Positions 1 to 5,244 of a stretch of DNA of 5,444 bases are shown here, one piece after another. The DNA lies in assembly GCA_030044455.1 (NCBI GenBank), contig JASHVU010000021.1, forward strand, positions 1 to 5,444, in the 5' to 3' direction. The notes beneath the pieces are model-generated. The model was not told where the DNA came from, ran no database searches, and was given only the letters and a program-made list of their open reading frames with translations. The DNA is from Acidobacteriaceae bacterium. Its GTDB lineage: Bacteria; Acidobacteriota; Terriglobia; Terriglobales; Acidobacteriaceae. The first letter of the stretch is position 1. Every line of letters begins with the position of its first letter. The translations under genes and the position numbers were made by a program.

Positions 1-986
1 ATCCGCAGGTGCTGGTAACGATCGACCGCGATAAGGCGAAGGCGATGGGGGTGCCGCTGAGCCAGATCACCGACACGCTGCAGGTCTTCATGGGATCGGA
101 GTACGTGAACAATTTCGACTTCAACAATCGAAGTTATCGCGTCGACGTGCAGGCCGATCAGCAGTTCCGCCAGAGCGCCGCGGATATTCGCCAGTACTAC
201 GTGCGCTCGAATACCGGCCAGATGATCCCACTCGATAACCTCGTCACCATCACGCAGACATCGGGGCCGCAGGTGATCAGCCACTATAACCTTTTCCGCT
301 CGGCGGAAATCGACGGCTCCGCGGCACCCGGCGTCAGCTCGAGCGTTGGCCTGAAAGCGATGGAAGACGTGGCCAGGCAGAACATGCTGCACGGCATGTC
401 CTATGAGTGGAGCGGCCTGGCGCTCGAAGAGATTGAGTCAGCCGGCAAGGCCGTCATCATCTTCGGGCTCGGAATCCTCGTCGTCTACCTCGCGCTGGCG
501 GCGCTCTATGAGAGCTTTGCACTGCCGTTCATCATCCTGCTGGCCGTGCCCACAGCCGTGCTGGGCGCGCTGCTGGCGCAGTCGGCGCGGGGCTTCGCCG
601 ACGACATCTACTGCCAGATCGGCCTGGTGATGCTCATCGGCCTCTCCGCCAAGAACTCGATTCTGATTGTCGAATTCGCTGAGCAGTTGCGGCGCAAGGG
701 CCGCTCTATTGCCGAGGCCGCAATTGAGGCTGCTGAGCTGCGCCTGCGCCCCATTCTCATGACCTCGTTCGCCTTCATCCTGGGCGTCCTGCCGCTGGTC
801 TTTGCAACCGGTGCCGGCTCGCTTGGACGCCAATCGGTAGGCACCACCATTGTCGGCGGAATGCTCCTCTCAACAGTGCTGAATCTCATCTTCATCCCCG
901 TGCTCTACGTGATCCTGAGCCGCTTATTGAAACTCAAAGCGGCGAAAATTGGCTCCGGACCAGAAGCCGAAGCGGCCGCGCACTAG
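1..986 (+). CDS. RND multidrug efflux pump inner-membrane subunit (HAE1/AcrB type), C-terminal part
   Basis: The reading frame is open from the left edge and ends at TAG 984-986. The first in-frame codons read P-Q-V-L-V-T-I-D-R-D-K-A, a porter-domain signature of AcrB/HAE1 pumps, so the true start lies upstream and about two thirds of the usual ~1000-1050 residues are missing. Counting from codon 9-11 as residue 1, residues 1-145 are the second periplasmic porter/docking half. The last five membrane segments follow at about 147-167, 173-192, 204-223, 249-267 and 280-305. LIGLSAKNSILIVEFAEQ (209-226) and RLRPILMTSFAFILGVLPL (245-263) are hallmark TM10 and TM11 stretches. The protein would act as a proton-driven trimer with a periplasmic adaptor and an outer-membrane channel, whose genes are not visible here. 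The short tail after TM12 is Ala/Glu rich. The substrate cannot be deduced, and no terminator with a T run follows. Confidence 0.95.
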   Translation, partial: PQVLVTIDRDKAKAMGVPLSQITDTLQVFMGSEYVNNFDFNNRSYRVDVQADQQFRQSAADIRQYYVRSNTGQMIPLDNLVTITQTSGPQVISHYNLFRSAEIDGSAAPGVSSSVGLKAMEDVARQNMLHGMSYEWSGLALEEIESAGKAVIIFGLGILVVYLALAALYESFALPFIILLAVPTAVLGALLAQSARGFADDIYCQIGLVMLIGLSAKNSILIVEFAEQLRRKGRSIAEAAIEAAELRLRPILMTSFAFILGVLPLVFATGAGSLGRQSVGTTIVGGMLLSTVLNLIFIPVLYVILSRLLKLKAAKIGSGPEAEAAAH

Positions 987-1015
987 AGAATCCTGTTTTA
1001 ACGTGTCGCGCGCGG

Positions 1016-1052
1016 GTGCCCCAGGTCCCCCTTCTGGGACCTGGGATAGCAC
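1016..1052. repeat. Bulged palindromic intergenic element (REP-like hairpin)
   Basis: CCCAGGTCCC (1020-1029) and GGGACCTGGG (1036-1045) form a perfect 10-bp stem around a 6-nt CCTTCT loop. Outside it, GTGC (1016-1019) pairs with GCAC (1049-1052), leaving an unpaired ATA (1046-1048) on the 3' side. The element sits between the converging stop codons of the efflux gene and the helix-hairpin-helix gene. It has no T run on either side, so it is not a standard intrinsic terminator, although it could still protect 3' ends or stop transcription in both directions. A bulged hairpin with a fixed flank resembles REP elements mobilised by RAYT transposases. Membership of a dispersed family is inferred, because only one copy lies in this window. 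Confidence 0.6.
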
Positions 1053-1084
1053 TTCCTTCAACCCATTCATTCGCCAGCACTCCC

Positions 1085-1402
1085 CTACTGCTCGCCCCGG
1101 TGCGCAATCACGTAGTCCTTGATGCGTTCGTACACTTCGCTGGTGACGATGCCGTATTCCACGAGGTCCTGTTTGGTCCGGTAGGGACGATACTTTACGA
1201 TGCGCGCCGCCCAGGTGCGGGTCATGCCCGGCGCTTTCAAGAGCTGGTCGACGCTCGCGTGATTGATGTCGATACGCGCTTCGGGCGCCGGAGCCGCAGC
1301 GGATGTCTTCGAAGCGCCGTTCGTGTCGCGATCGGCGTACTGCCCTGATGCAGTGAGGCATACTGCCAGTACTGCCGCCGCCAAGGCCATCCTTCGCGTC
1401 AT
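1085..1402 (-). CDS. Small exported helix-hairpin-helix (ComEA-like) protein
   Basis: This encodes about 105 residues read from ATG 1400-1402. A GTG three codons upstream (1409-1411) is the other possible start, and an in-frame TGA at 1427-1429 limits extension. GGAG stretches upstream suit either start. The N-terminus (MTRRMALAAAVLAVCLTASG) looks like a Sec signal peptide, followed by a low-complexity Ser/Ala/Pro linker. The rest (IDINHASVDQLLKAPGM and onward to the C-terminus) matches the tandem helix-hairpin-helix domain of ComEA and related DNA-binding proteins in length and pattern. The hairpin usually written GIG is GMT here, and the second hairpin is GIV, so both lack the second glycine that normally contacts the DNA backbone. 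ComEA itself is a periplasmic DNA receptor in natural transformation. A role in DNA uptake is possible but unproven, and no other com gene is present. The gene converges on the efflux gene. Confidence 0.85.
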   Translation of the reverse strand: MTRRMALAAAVLAVCLTASGQYADRDTNGASKTSAAAPAPEARIDINHASVDQLLKAPGMTRTWAARIVKYRPYRTKQDLVEYGIVTSEVYERIKDYVIAHRGEQ

Positions 1403-1619
1403 TTTGCGCACCGCTCCATTCTCCGCTCATTCGAGTCCCGGCGGCAAGCAGCGTCAGAGCCGGCTCAAGGCAGCTCTCAAAACAACGCATCGATCTGCCG
1501 CCGTCCGCTGGTTGTGCTCCCTGTCACTTCAATCTCAGCCGCATGAATGCTAGCATCGACCGTCACCAAAAGCGCTAGTCGCACAACGCCGCGGCCGGCG
1601 TTTGAAGGAGGGCCGATCC

Positions 1620-2597
1620 ATGTCCAATTCTCGCCGGGAATTTTTGCAGTCCAGCGCCGCTCTCACCATCGGCATGATGGGTGGAGCCGCGACCTCCCTG
1701 GCAGCCCAGCCGGCCGCCGAAATCCCAGCGCCCCAAAGCACCACAGCGCCCACCCCGCCTGCTCCCGCCCCCGCCGCTCCTGTGCAGGTTCCGAAGATGA
1801 AGTTCGGCAACACCGAAATCGGCCGCCTGGTTCTCGGCGTCAATCCCATGTACGGGTTCAGCCATTACAACAACAACTTCAGCGGCTCTATGCGCGAATG
1901 GTACACCCCCGAACGCGTCTGCGAAGTTCTGCACCGCGCTTCGAGCTACGGCATCAACGCCTTCAACTATGTTCACGTGGAGCGCGCGCAGAGCGACTGG
2001 GAGCGGTTTCAGTCAGAAGGCGGCAACATGCACCTCATCATTCAGGTCACGGTGCACGACGATCCGGCCTTTCTGATCCGGAATTTCAAGCCGCTGGCTC
2101 TGCAACGGCGCGGCGAAGAGATCGACAAAGCCTTCCAGACCGGAACCATGGCGGCCGAGAGGGAGTGGTGCAGACGGGCCCGCGATCTGGGAGTGCTGGT
2201 TGGCGTTGGCACCCACAAGCCGGAAGTCATCGAGCTGGTCGAGGAGCAGGGATGGGACATCGACTTCTACTCCGGCTGCGTTTACAACCGCACCCGCACT
2301 GAGGCCGAGTGGAAGCAGGCTCTCAACGGCGAGATCATGGAAATGCCCCATGACATCTACATGCAGAGCGATCCGGCGCGCATGTATAAGGTTATGCGCC
2401 AAACCTCAAAAACCTGCTTCGCTTTCAAGATTCTGGCCGCCGGACGCATCGATGGCGATGGCGTAGCGCGGGCCTTCCGCACCGCGTTCTCCAACATCAA
2501 GCCGCAAGATGGCGTTTATGTCGGCATGTTCCCCAGGGGCAAGGATGAGATCAGCGAAAACGCCGAACTCGTGCACAGTATCCTGACCGCCTCCTGA
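1620..2597 (+). CDS. Tat-signal aldo/keto-reductase-like TIM-barrel protein of unknown function
   Basis: This encodes 325 residues from ATG 1620. That start is chosen because a strong Shine-Dalgarno AAGGAGGG (1605-1612) ends 7 nt before it; a TTG at 1602 is in frame but would include the ribosome site in the coding region. The N-terminus has a twin-arginine motif (SRREFLQ, residues 4-10) and a hydrophobic stretch to about residue 29, so the folded protein is probably exported by Tat. A Pro/Ala-rich linker (31-58) follows. From KMKFGNTEIGRLVLGVNPM (59-77) the pattern resembles the first strand of aldo/keto reductases, and GVLVGVGTHKPEVIELVEEQ (191-210) and CFAFKILAAGRI (266-277) resemble later barrel strands. 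The usual Asp and Tyr of the catalytic tetrad are not recognisable at GINAFNYVHV (111-120), so reductase activity is doubtful. Three Cys (184, 220, 266) and several His are present. Neighbouring genes give no functional clue. A sugar-phosphate-isomerase-like barrel is an alternative. Confidence 0.85.
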   Translation: MSNSRREFLQSSAALTIGMMGGAATSLAAQPAAEIPAPQSTTAPTPPAPAPAAPVQVPKMKFGNTEIGRLVLGVNPMYGFSHYNNNFSGSMREWYTPERVCEVLHRASSYGINAFNYVHVERAQSDWERFQSEGGNMHLIIQVTVHDDPAFLIRNFKPLALQRRGEEIDKAFQTGTMAAEREWCRRARDLGVLVGVGTHKPEVIELVEEQGWDIDFYSGCVYNRTRTEAEWKQALNGEIMEMPHDIYMQSDPARMYKVMRQTSKTCFAFKILAAGRIDGDGVARAFRTAFSNIKPQDGVYVGMFPRGKDEISENAELVHSILTAS

Positions 2598-2716
2598 ATC
2601 CGGCAACACCAAAAACCGAGTGCCGATCAAGGTATCTTGAGTGCTGCTCCAACCTCTCTCTGGATGCTGTCATGGTGCAAGCCTGCGCGAGATGCCACAG
2701 TTGGGTCGTTTACTTC

Positions 2717-2745
2717 TGATCAACAGCCGCCGGTTATTCTATAAG
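2717..2745 (+). promoter_or_regulatory. Possible promoter of the MscS-family gene
   Basis: TATAAG (2740-2745) matches five of six bases of the sigma-70 -10 consensus. The matching -35 position with 17-nt spacing (TGATCA, 2717-2722) is poor. Transcription would begin about 12 nt before the ATG at 2765. The area is locally AT-rich compared with its surroundings. No strong Shine-Dalgarno precedes that ATG. This is a weak prediction based only on the -10 box and position. Confidence 0.3.
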
Positions 2746-2764
2746 ACAGGTAAACAATTGAGCG

Positions 2765-4645
2765 ATGGCCCATCCTCCCAATCTGCCCGCTCCCGGCGTC
2801 TCAAAGCGCCCGCGCGTATTCGATAATGTCAGGCTCGTTATTCTTCTCATGCTGGCAGCCCTTCTGGCCGCCAGCCTCGCATTCCTCTGGGCGACCCGTG
2901 GAGCTATGCAACAGCTCTCCTTCCTGCGGCGACAAAACAGCGCGGATGCTGCCGGCGACAAACGCCTGGTCGACCAGCGGCCGTGGCAGACTGCCCAGAC
3001 TCTTGCCGCCCTCGCCGTAACTGCGGAAGAGACCGAATACGCGCGCCAGGCCGAGCGATTGGCTGACCACGAGGTGGACCAGGCCTTTGCCTCGGCATTG
3101 CGCGAAGCCAATCTGAAAGCCGAGCATCGCAGTTTCACCGGTGAAGCACTCGCGCTATCGCAAAAGGTCCTCGAACTTGAACAAGTCGTTGCCCAGGACC
3201 AGGCGCAGGCCGACCGGCTCACCGCTTCTCCGGTCGGGAAGCCCTTGAATCTTAAGGATGCCCTGCAACCCGCGAGCGAAAACGACGATCTGGATATTGC
3301 AAAAGCTCAACTGCAACTCGATTCCGATGAATTGGCTGATGCCCAGCAAGATCTGGCACGCGCGGCGGGAGACGACCGCAGCGACATTCAAGCGGAACTG
3401 TCGGCGCGCGAAGCGGCCATGCGCAAATATGAAAGCGAATCGAACGGCAGCGGCGAGATTGCCGTTGTCGCCGCGGCCCATCAGTCAACTCTTGCGCGCA
3501 GATTGACGGGATGGTTCGATCAACGCGACCGTGATCAGTTGCTCCATCAGGCCTCAAGTGAAGCGCAGGAGGAAGCCCGCAGCCTTACCAGCCAGCACAA
3601 TGCTCTCGAGGAAAGTGCCAATGCGTCCGCGTCGGCTTCGGCCGGTGCGAACGATCGCGCATCGCATCTGGCAAACTTGAAAGATCGAAGCTTGGAGCGC
3701 CAAATCCTTTCGATCTACGATGACCGCATCCAGACCGAGCAACAGCTGGCCGCGGTTTATGGCAAGTGGTCCGATCAGGTGCTGCTGCAGCACCGCATCC
3801 TGCTGCATTTAATCCTGCGCTCCCTCGCCGTCATTCTCCTTGTCCTCATCTGCATGCTCATCGGCGATGCCCTGGTTCGACGTTTGATGGCCGCTCTTCC
3901 CTGGGACCAGCGCCAGGTACATACGCTCCGCGGTGTTGTCGAATTAAGCGTTCAGGTACTCGGCCTTCTCATCATTCTTCTCGTCGTATTTGGCTGGCCA
4001 CAGCAAATGCCGACGATCCTTGGCCTGGTTACCGCGGGCATCACTATTGTGCTTCAGGATTTCATTCTTGCCTTCTTCGGATGGTTCGTCTTGATGGGCA
4101 AGAACGGCATCCGCATCGGCGACCGGGTTGAGATCAACAGCGTTGGCGGAGAGGTAACCGAAATTGGCCTGATGAGCACTACGTTGCTTGAAACCGGAAA
4201 TCTCGCGAACACCGGACTTCCCACCGGCCGCCGCATTTCCCTCATGAACAGCTTCGCGATCCGTGGCCAGTACTTCAACTTTTCGACTGCCGGCCAATGG
4301 ATGTGGGACGAAATCGCCGTCAGTCTGCCGGCTTCGGCCGACCTGCCAGACCTGCTTGATAAGACTCAAAAAGCCGCCCTGGAGCAAACGCATGACGACG
4401 CCAGCCTTGCCGCCCAGGAGTGGCGCCGCACTGCGCACAGCGGACACCTGAGCAAGCTCGATTCCACACCCCTCGTAAATCTGGTGACGACCGCTTCGGG
4501 CTTCGACATCCATATACGCTACGTGACCCGAGCATCACAACGCGCCGAAGTACGCGTCGCGCTCCAACGCCGCATCTTCAATCTTATTCAGAACCCTGGC
4601 GCGCCCGCTCGTTCAGAGCCGCAAGCGACGCCGGCTCCCAGCTGA
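2765..4645 (+). CDS. MscS-family mechanosensitive ion channel with large coiled-coil extramembrane domain
   Basis: This encodes 626 residues from ATG 2765. TGA at 2759-2761 is in frame just upstream, so the start cannot be earlier. One membrane segment lies at about 22-44. Residues 46-340 are a hydrophilic, Ala/Glu/Gln/Asp-rich stretch expected to form coiled coils, with a Ser/Ala tract at 284-295. Three further segments follow at about 347-368, 391-412 and 416-445, then the MscS beta domain. GITIVLQDFILAFFGWFVLM (425-444) corresponds to the pore helix, and IRIGDRVEINSVGGEVTEIG (449-468) to the conserved G-D-x-V-x-I / G-x-V motif of the family. The C-terminal stretch (about 565-610) fits the cytoplasmic cage. 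Small MscS proteins are near 286 residues, so this one belongs to the enlarged type with an N-terminal extramembrane domain, likely periplasmic if the first segment exits outward. The family releases solutes upon hypo-osmotic shock. It is followed closely by the his promoter and has no clear terminator. Its relation to histidine synthesis is probably only positional. Confidence 0.9.
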   Translation: MAHPPNLPAPGVSKRPRVFDNVRLVILLMLAALLAASLAFLWATRGAMQQLSFLRRQNSADAAGDKRLVDQRPWQTAQTLAALAVTAEETEYARQAERLADHEVDQAFASALREANLKAEHRSFTGEALALSQKVLELEQVVAQDQAQADRLTASPVGKPLNLKDALQPASENDDLDIAKAQLQLDSDELADAQQDLARAAGDDRSDIQAELSAREAAMRKYESESNGSGEIAVVAAAHQSTLARRLTGWFDQRDRDQLLHQASSEAQEEARSLTSQHNALEESANASASASAGANDRASHLANLKDRSLERQILSIYDDRIQTEQQLAAVYGKWSDQVLLQHRILLHLILRSLAVILLVLICMLIGDALVRRLMAALPWDQRQVHTLRGVVELSVQVLGLLIILLVVFGWPQQMPTILGLVTAGITIVLQDFILAFFGWFVLMGKNGIRIGDRVEINSVGGEVTEIGLMSTTLLETGNLANTGLPTGRRISLMNSFAIRGQYFNFSTAGQWMWDEIAVSLPASADLPDLLDKTQKAALEQTHDDASLAAQEWRRTAHSGHLSKLDSTPLVNLVTTASGFDIHIRYVTRASQRAEVRVALQRRIFNLIQNPGAPARSEPQATPAPS

Positions 4646-4650
4646 TCCAT

Positions 4651-4679
4651 TTGACTTCTTCCGCGTGGATAAGAATAAG
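4651..4679 (+). promoter_or_regulatory. Possible upstream promoter of the his operon
   Basis: TTGACT (4651-4656, five of six -35 bases) and AATAAG (4674-4679, four of six -10 bases) are separated by exactly 17 nt. Transcription would start near 4686, giving a leader RNA with about 37 nt before the His-rich ORF. The region contains the short tandem ATAAGA ATAAGA. It begins only 5 nt after the channel gene's stop codon. It is secondary to the stronger -35 box downstream. Confidence 0.3.
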
Positions 4680-4684
4680 AATGG

Positions 4685-4712
4685 TTGACAGCGCCGGCCG
4701 CGAGCCTTTAAC
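4685..4712 (+). promoter_or_regulatory. Probable main promoter of the his operon
   Basis: TTGACA (4685-4690) is a perfect sigma-70 -35 hexamer. TTTAAC (4707-4712, 16-nt spacing) or TTAACT (4708-4713, 17-nt spacing) can serve as the -10 box, each an imperfect match. Transcription would start at about 4719-4722, right at the ATG (4723) of the leader peptide. The -35 match, the spacing and the placement before a complete attenuator all support it; the -10 box is the weak part. Confidence 0.6.
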
Positions 4713-4722
4713 TTAGTCCTAG

Positions 4723-4800
4723 ATGCAGAGCCACCGCCATCATGGTCATCACCATCATCATGGGACTCCCATGCCGGCGGACTGCCATGGCCTGAGCTAA
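4723..4800 (+). CDS. hisL: his operon leader peptide (histidine-rich attenuation peptide)
   Basis: This is a 25-codon ORF with ATG at 4723-4725 and TAA at 4798-4800. Codons 4-13 read HRHHGHHHHH, which is eight His in ten codons, with a ninth His at codon 22. TAG immediately precedes the ATG in frame (4720-4722), so the start is fixed. Such His runs ahead of his biosynthetic genes act as sensors: ribosomes stall there when charged tRNA-His is scarce. hisI starts 96 nt after the stop, with an intrinsic terminator between. No Shine-Dalgarno-like purine tract precedes the ATG. Because the predicted transcript begins within a few nucleotides of it, translation may be leaderless. The product itself presumably has no function beyond its translation. 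A His-rich metal-binding peptide is an alternative, but the attenuator structures and the his genes downstream make that unlikely. Confidence 0.88.
   Translation: MQSHRHHGHHHHHGTPMPADCHGLS
4759..4773 (+). promoter_or_regulatory. Pause-type (1:2) hairpin of the his attenuator
   Basis: CATGGG (4759-4764) pairs perfectly with CCCATG (4768-4773) around a 3-nt ACT loop. The 5' arm begins with the last codon of the His run, and the 3' arm touches the first base of the antiterminator strand (4773). A ribosome stalled in the His codons would prevent this hairpin from forming and leave the following strand free. This matches the 1:2 structure of classical attenuators, though the stem is short. Confidence 0.55.
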
Positions 4801-4841
4801 ATCGGCCAGAGAGATCTGAAAAGAATCACCAGCCCGCCGGC
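4773..4841 (+). promoter_or_regulatory. Antiterminator (2:3) pairing of the his attenuator
   Basis: GCCGGCGG (4773-4780, inside the leader ORF) is the exact reverse complement of CCGCCGGC (4834-4841), and a flanking U-G pair (4772, 4842) can extend the helix. The 3' strand is the 5' half of the terminator stem, so the two structures exclude each other. A ribosome reaching the stop codon at 4798-4800 would cover the 5' strand and allow termination. A ribosome held in the His run (4747-4761) would leave it available. CCGCC (4734-4738) could also pair with 4776-4780 before the helix forms. Confidence 0.7.
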
Positions 4842-4863
4842 GACCAACGCAGGCGGGCTTTTT
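4831..4863 (+). terminator. Intrinsic terminator (attenuator) of the his operon leader
   Basis: AGCCCGCC (4831-4838) pairs with GGCGGGCT (4852-4859). After a G-A mismatch the stem continues with GCG (4840-4842) pairing with CGC (4848-4850), closing an ACCAA loop. The stem runs directly into TTTTT (4859-4863). It lies 30 nt after the leader-peptide stop and 33 nt before the hisI start, the usual position of an attenuator. Its 5' arm is shared with the antiterminator, so read-through should depend on translation of the His-rich leader. Confidence 0.87.
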
Positions 4864-4896
4864 CATTGCCACAAATCCAGTCCAAAGGAAAAAATC

Positions 4897-5244
4897 GTGG
4901 AACGACGCATTGATTTTGAAAAGATGGATGGCCTCGTGCCGGGAATCGTGCAGGACGCGAAGACCGGCGAGGTCCTGATGTTGGGATTCCTCAATCCCTT
5001 GAGCTACGCGAAAACTCTCGAAACCGGCTTCGTCACTTTTTGGAGCCGCACCCGCCAGAAACTCTGGATGAAGGGCGAAACCAGCGGCAATCGACTGAAA
5101 ATCGTCTCAATTTCGACCGACTGCGACAATGACACGCTGCTTTTCCGCGTAGAGGTTGAGGGCGACGGCCTGGTATGCCACGAAGGCACGGTAAGCTGTT
5201 TTACGCGGCCGATTCAATCCGGCCCGGAGGTAGCTCGTGGCTGA
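4897..5244 (+). CDS. hisI: Phosphoribosyl-AMP cyclohydrolase (HisI)
   Basis: This encodes 115 residues from GTG 4897, supported by AAAGGA (4884-4889) at 7-nt spacing. The enzyme opens the adenine ring of phosphoribosyl-AMP to give ProFAR, the third step of histidine synthesis, in the cytoplasm. The family motifs are clear: WMKGETSGN (57-65), then D75-C76-D77-N-D79 with the three Asp expected to bind Mg2+, and C94-H95 and C101, which with C76 form the Zn2+ site. The length matches the single-domain enzyme. There is no C-terminal pyrophosphohydrolase (HisE) domain as in the enterobacterial fusion, so a separate hisE is expected elsewhere. It is the first structural gene after the attenuator, and hisG starts within its last codons, so the two are co-transcribed. 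All key residues are intact. Confidence 0.97.
   Translation: MERRIDFEKMDGLVPGIVQDAKTGEVLMLGFLNPLSYAKTLETGFVTFWSRTRQKLWMKGETSGNRLKIVSISTDCDNDTLLFRVEVEGDGLVCHEGTVSCFTRPIQSGPEVARG

Noticed and set aside
1020..1045. Perfect stem considered as a bidirectional intrinsic terminator
   Set aside because: No T run follows on either strand. Bidirectional termination by stem alone remains possible but is not supported by sequence, so it is listed as a repeat-type element.
924..1490. Long minus-strand ORF (188 codons) covering the helix-hairpin-helix gene
   Set aside because: It runs in another frame over the ComEA-like protein, which has a recognisable domain and signal peptide. The translation of the longer ORF is Arg/Gly-rich without domain features and it also overlaps the end of the efflux gene.
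1512..1556. Possible promoter for the Tat-protein gene (TTCAAT at 1528, TAGCAT at 1551)
   Set aside because: The spacing is 17 nt, but the hexamers match only three and four consensus bases, too weak to list as a feature.
1547..2302. 251-codon plus-strand ORF overlapping the Tat-protein gene
   Set aside because: Its translation is Arg/His/Ser/Pro-rich, as expected for an off-frame reading of GC-rich coding DNA. The overlapping frame has a twin-arginine signal, a strong ribosome site and barrel-like strands.
2601..2625. CGGCA...TGCCG inverted repeat after the Tat-protein gene, considered as a terminator
   Set aside because: The stem is only 5 bp (6 with a bulge), the loop is long and there is no T run after it.
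3944..4513. 189-codon minus-strand ORF opposite the MscS gene
   Set aside because: It lies wholly opposite the well-supported MscS domain coding region, with no ribosome site or recognisable domain seen.
4732..4761. His-rich stretch considered as a metal-binding peptide or a CAT/CAC repeat artefact
   Set aside because: It lies in an ORF with its own ATG and stop, followed by a competing antiterminator/terminator pair and his genes, which explains the His codons better.
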